This document shows, piece after piece, positions 15,310 through 15,894 of a stretch of 15,894 nucleotides of DNA. The notes beneath the pieces are model-generated. The model saw nothing but the letters and a program-made list of their open reading frames with translations. It was not told where the DNA came from and ran no database searches. The translations under genes and the position numbers were made by a program. The first letter of the stretch is position 1. Every line of letters begins with the position of its first letter. This DNA comes from CAYOFK01 sp964403185 (GTDB lineage Bacteria; Bacteroidota; Bacteroidia; Bacteroidales; VadinHA17): positions 1-15,894 of the forward strand of contig CAYOFK010000058.1 of NCBI GenBank assembly GCA_964403185.1. Reading direction: 5' to 3'.

Positions 15310-15894
15310 TGTCTCTCAGGGGAGGCGCCAAAGATCCCGGAAGTGGGCAGTTTCTTAAGCACAATGGCCGTCCGGCTTGGCAGGTAAACCGACAAATAAA
15401 ACGGATGATCTGTGACAATCTTTCCGGCTTTGGTGGCATAATACACCTGGTTTGATTGTACATTTCCGAATCCCCCAAATTCTTTGGCGTCCGTGTTCAG
15501 AACCAATTGGTATTTTCCGGCCTGTACCGGAAGGCCGTAATCCGTAAAAGACTGTACAGGATTCAGGTTAAATATAAACAAGAGGCTCCCCCGTTCAATG
15601 GAAAGCACCTGGTCAGAAATGTGTGAAAAATTTTTACATGGAAAGGATGCTTCCAGAATTTTTTCTGAATTCACAAGGGCGATCATTTCCCTGTCGAAGT
15701 CTCTCAGATTATGGAATCTCAGGTTTTCATTATCCACAAGTGACCATTGCCGGCGCGCATATTTATAGGACCAGTTGTTTCCCTCCCTTGGAAAATCTAT
15801 CCATTCAGGATGTCCAAATTCGTTGCCCATAAAATTCAAATACCCACCTCCTGCCATGGATATGGTCATGAGTCTGATGATCTTGTGCAGGGCC
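15306..15894 (-). CDS. glgB: 1,4-alpha-glucan branching enzyme, C-terminal part (runs off window)
   Basis: Creates alpha-1,6 branches in glycogen by cutting and transferring alpha-1,4 chains. Only the last ~195 residues are inside the window; the frame is open to the right edge, reading ALHKIIRL before the first visible Met, so the true start lies outside. The segment YLNFMGNEFGHPEWIDFPRE is the end of the GH13 barrel, followed by GNNWSYKYARRQWSLVDN and the all-beta C-terminal amylase domain (LLFIFNLNPVQSFTDYG, then LSVYLPSRTAIVLKKL). This pattern is that of the eukaryote-like branching enzymes (GBE1/starch branching type) rather than of E. coli GlgB. The stop codon TAA on the minus strand (15308-15306) overlaps the TAG of the fusion gene (15307-15309), so the two genes meet tail to tail with a four-base overlap. 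Confidence 0.92.
   Translation of the reverse strand, partial: ALHKIIRLMTISMAGGGYLNFMGNEFGHPEWIDFPREGNNWSYKYARRQWSLVDNENLRFHNLRDFDREMIALVNSEKILEASFPCKNFSHISDQVLSIERGSLLFIFNLNPVQSFTDYGLPVQAGKYQLVLNTDAKEFGGFGNVQSNQVYYATKAGKIVTDHPFYLSVYLPSRTAIVLKKLPTSGIFGASPERH

Overview
The window looks like a chromosomal segment from a member of the Bacteroidota. The signs are a TonB-dependent receptor with an N-terminal carboxypeptidase-regulatory-like domain, a small lipoprotein with an acidic stretch just after the lipidated cysteine, possible TAnnTTTG-type -7 promoter boxes, weak Shine-Dalgarno sequences, and a debranching enzyme/GT4/GH57 gene set that I associate with this phylum. No RNA genes, insertion sequences, CRISPR arrays or replication origins were seen.

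Left part (1-4453). A GNAT acetyltransferase gene lies on the minus strand (179-817), AT-rich and with an unusual N-terminal extension. Upstream of it, on the same strand, is a 935-residue TonB-dependent outer-membrane receptor (972-3779). A small lipoprotein (3890-4453) is read divergently from the receptor across a 110-base promoter region. Bases 1-178 hold no gene I can support.

Middle part (4454-6308). A plus-strand gene (4603-5736) encodes two tandem copies of the SiaB-type (DUF6272) kinase/ATPase fold. The 572 bases after it carry a decayed large GNAT acetyltransferase: a recognisable C-terminal portion (5891-6164) broken by a deletion with frameshift and without a start.

Right part (6309-15894) is a storage-polysaccharide locus. 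Four plus-strand genes follow each other with gaps of 9, 22 and 84 bases: a glycogen-debranching amylo-alpha-1,6-glucosidase, a GT4 glycosyltransferase, a GH57 amylase/glucanotransferase with a lysine-rich tail, and a 1411-residue fusion of a eukaryote-type glycogen synthase (GT3) to an alpha-glucan phosphorylase (GT35). Facing them, and overlapping the fusion gene by four bases at the stop codons, is the 3' part of a glycogen branching enzyme of eukaryote-like type that runs off the window.

Together these genes cover chain elongation, branching, phosphorolysis and debranching of glycogen. The most striking object is the fusion protein, which places synthesis and breakdown of the same alpha-1,4 chains in one polypeptide with both active sites apparently intact. 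The GT3 synthase and the branching-enzyme type give the pathway a eukaryotic look; no ADP-glucose pyrophosphorylase or GT5 synthase is visible here.
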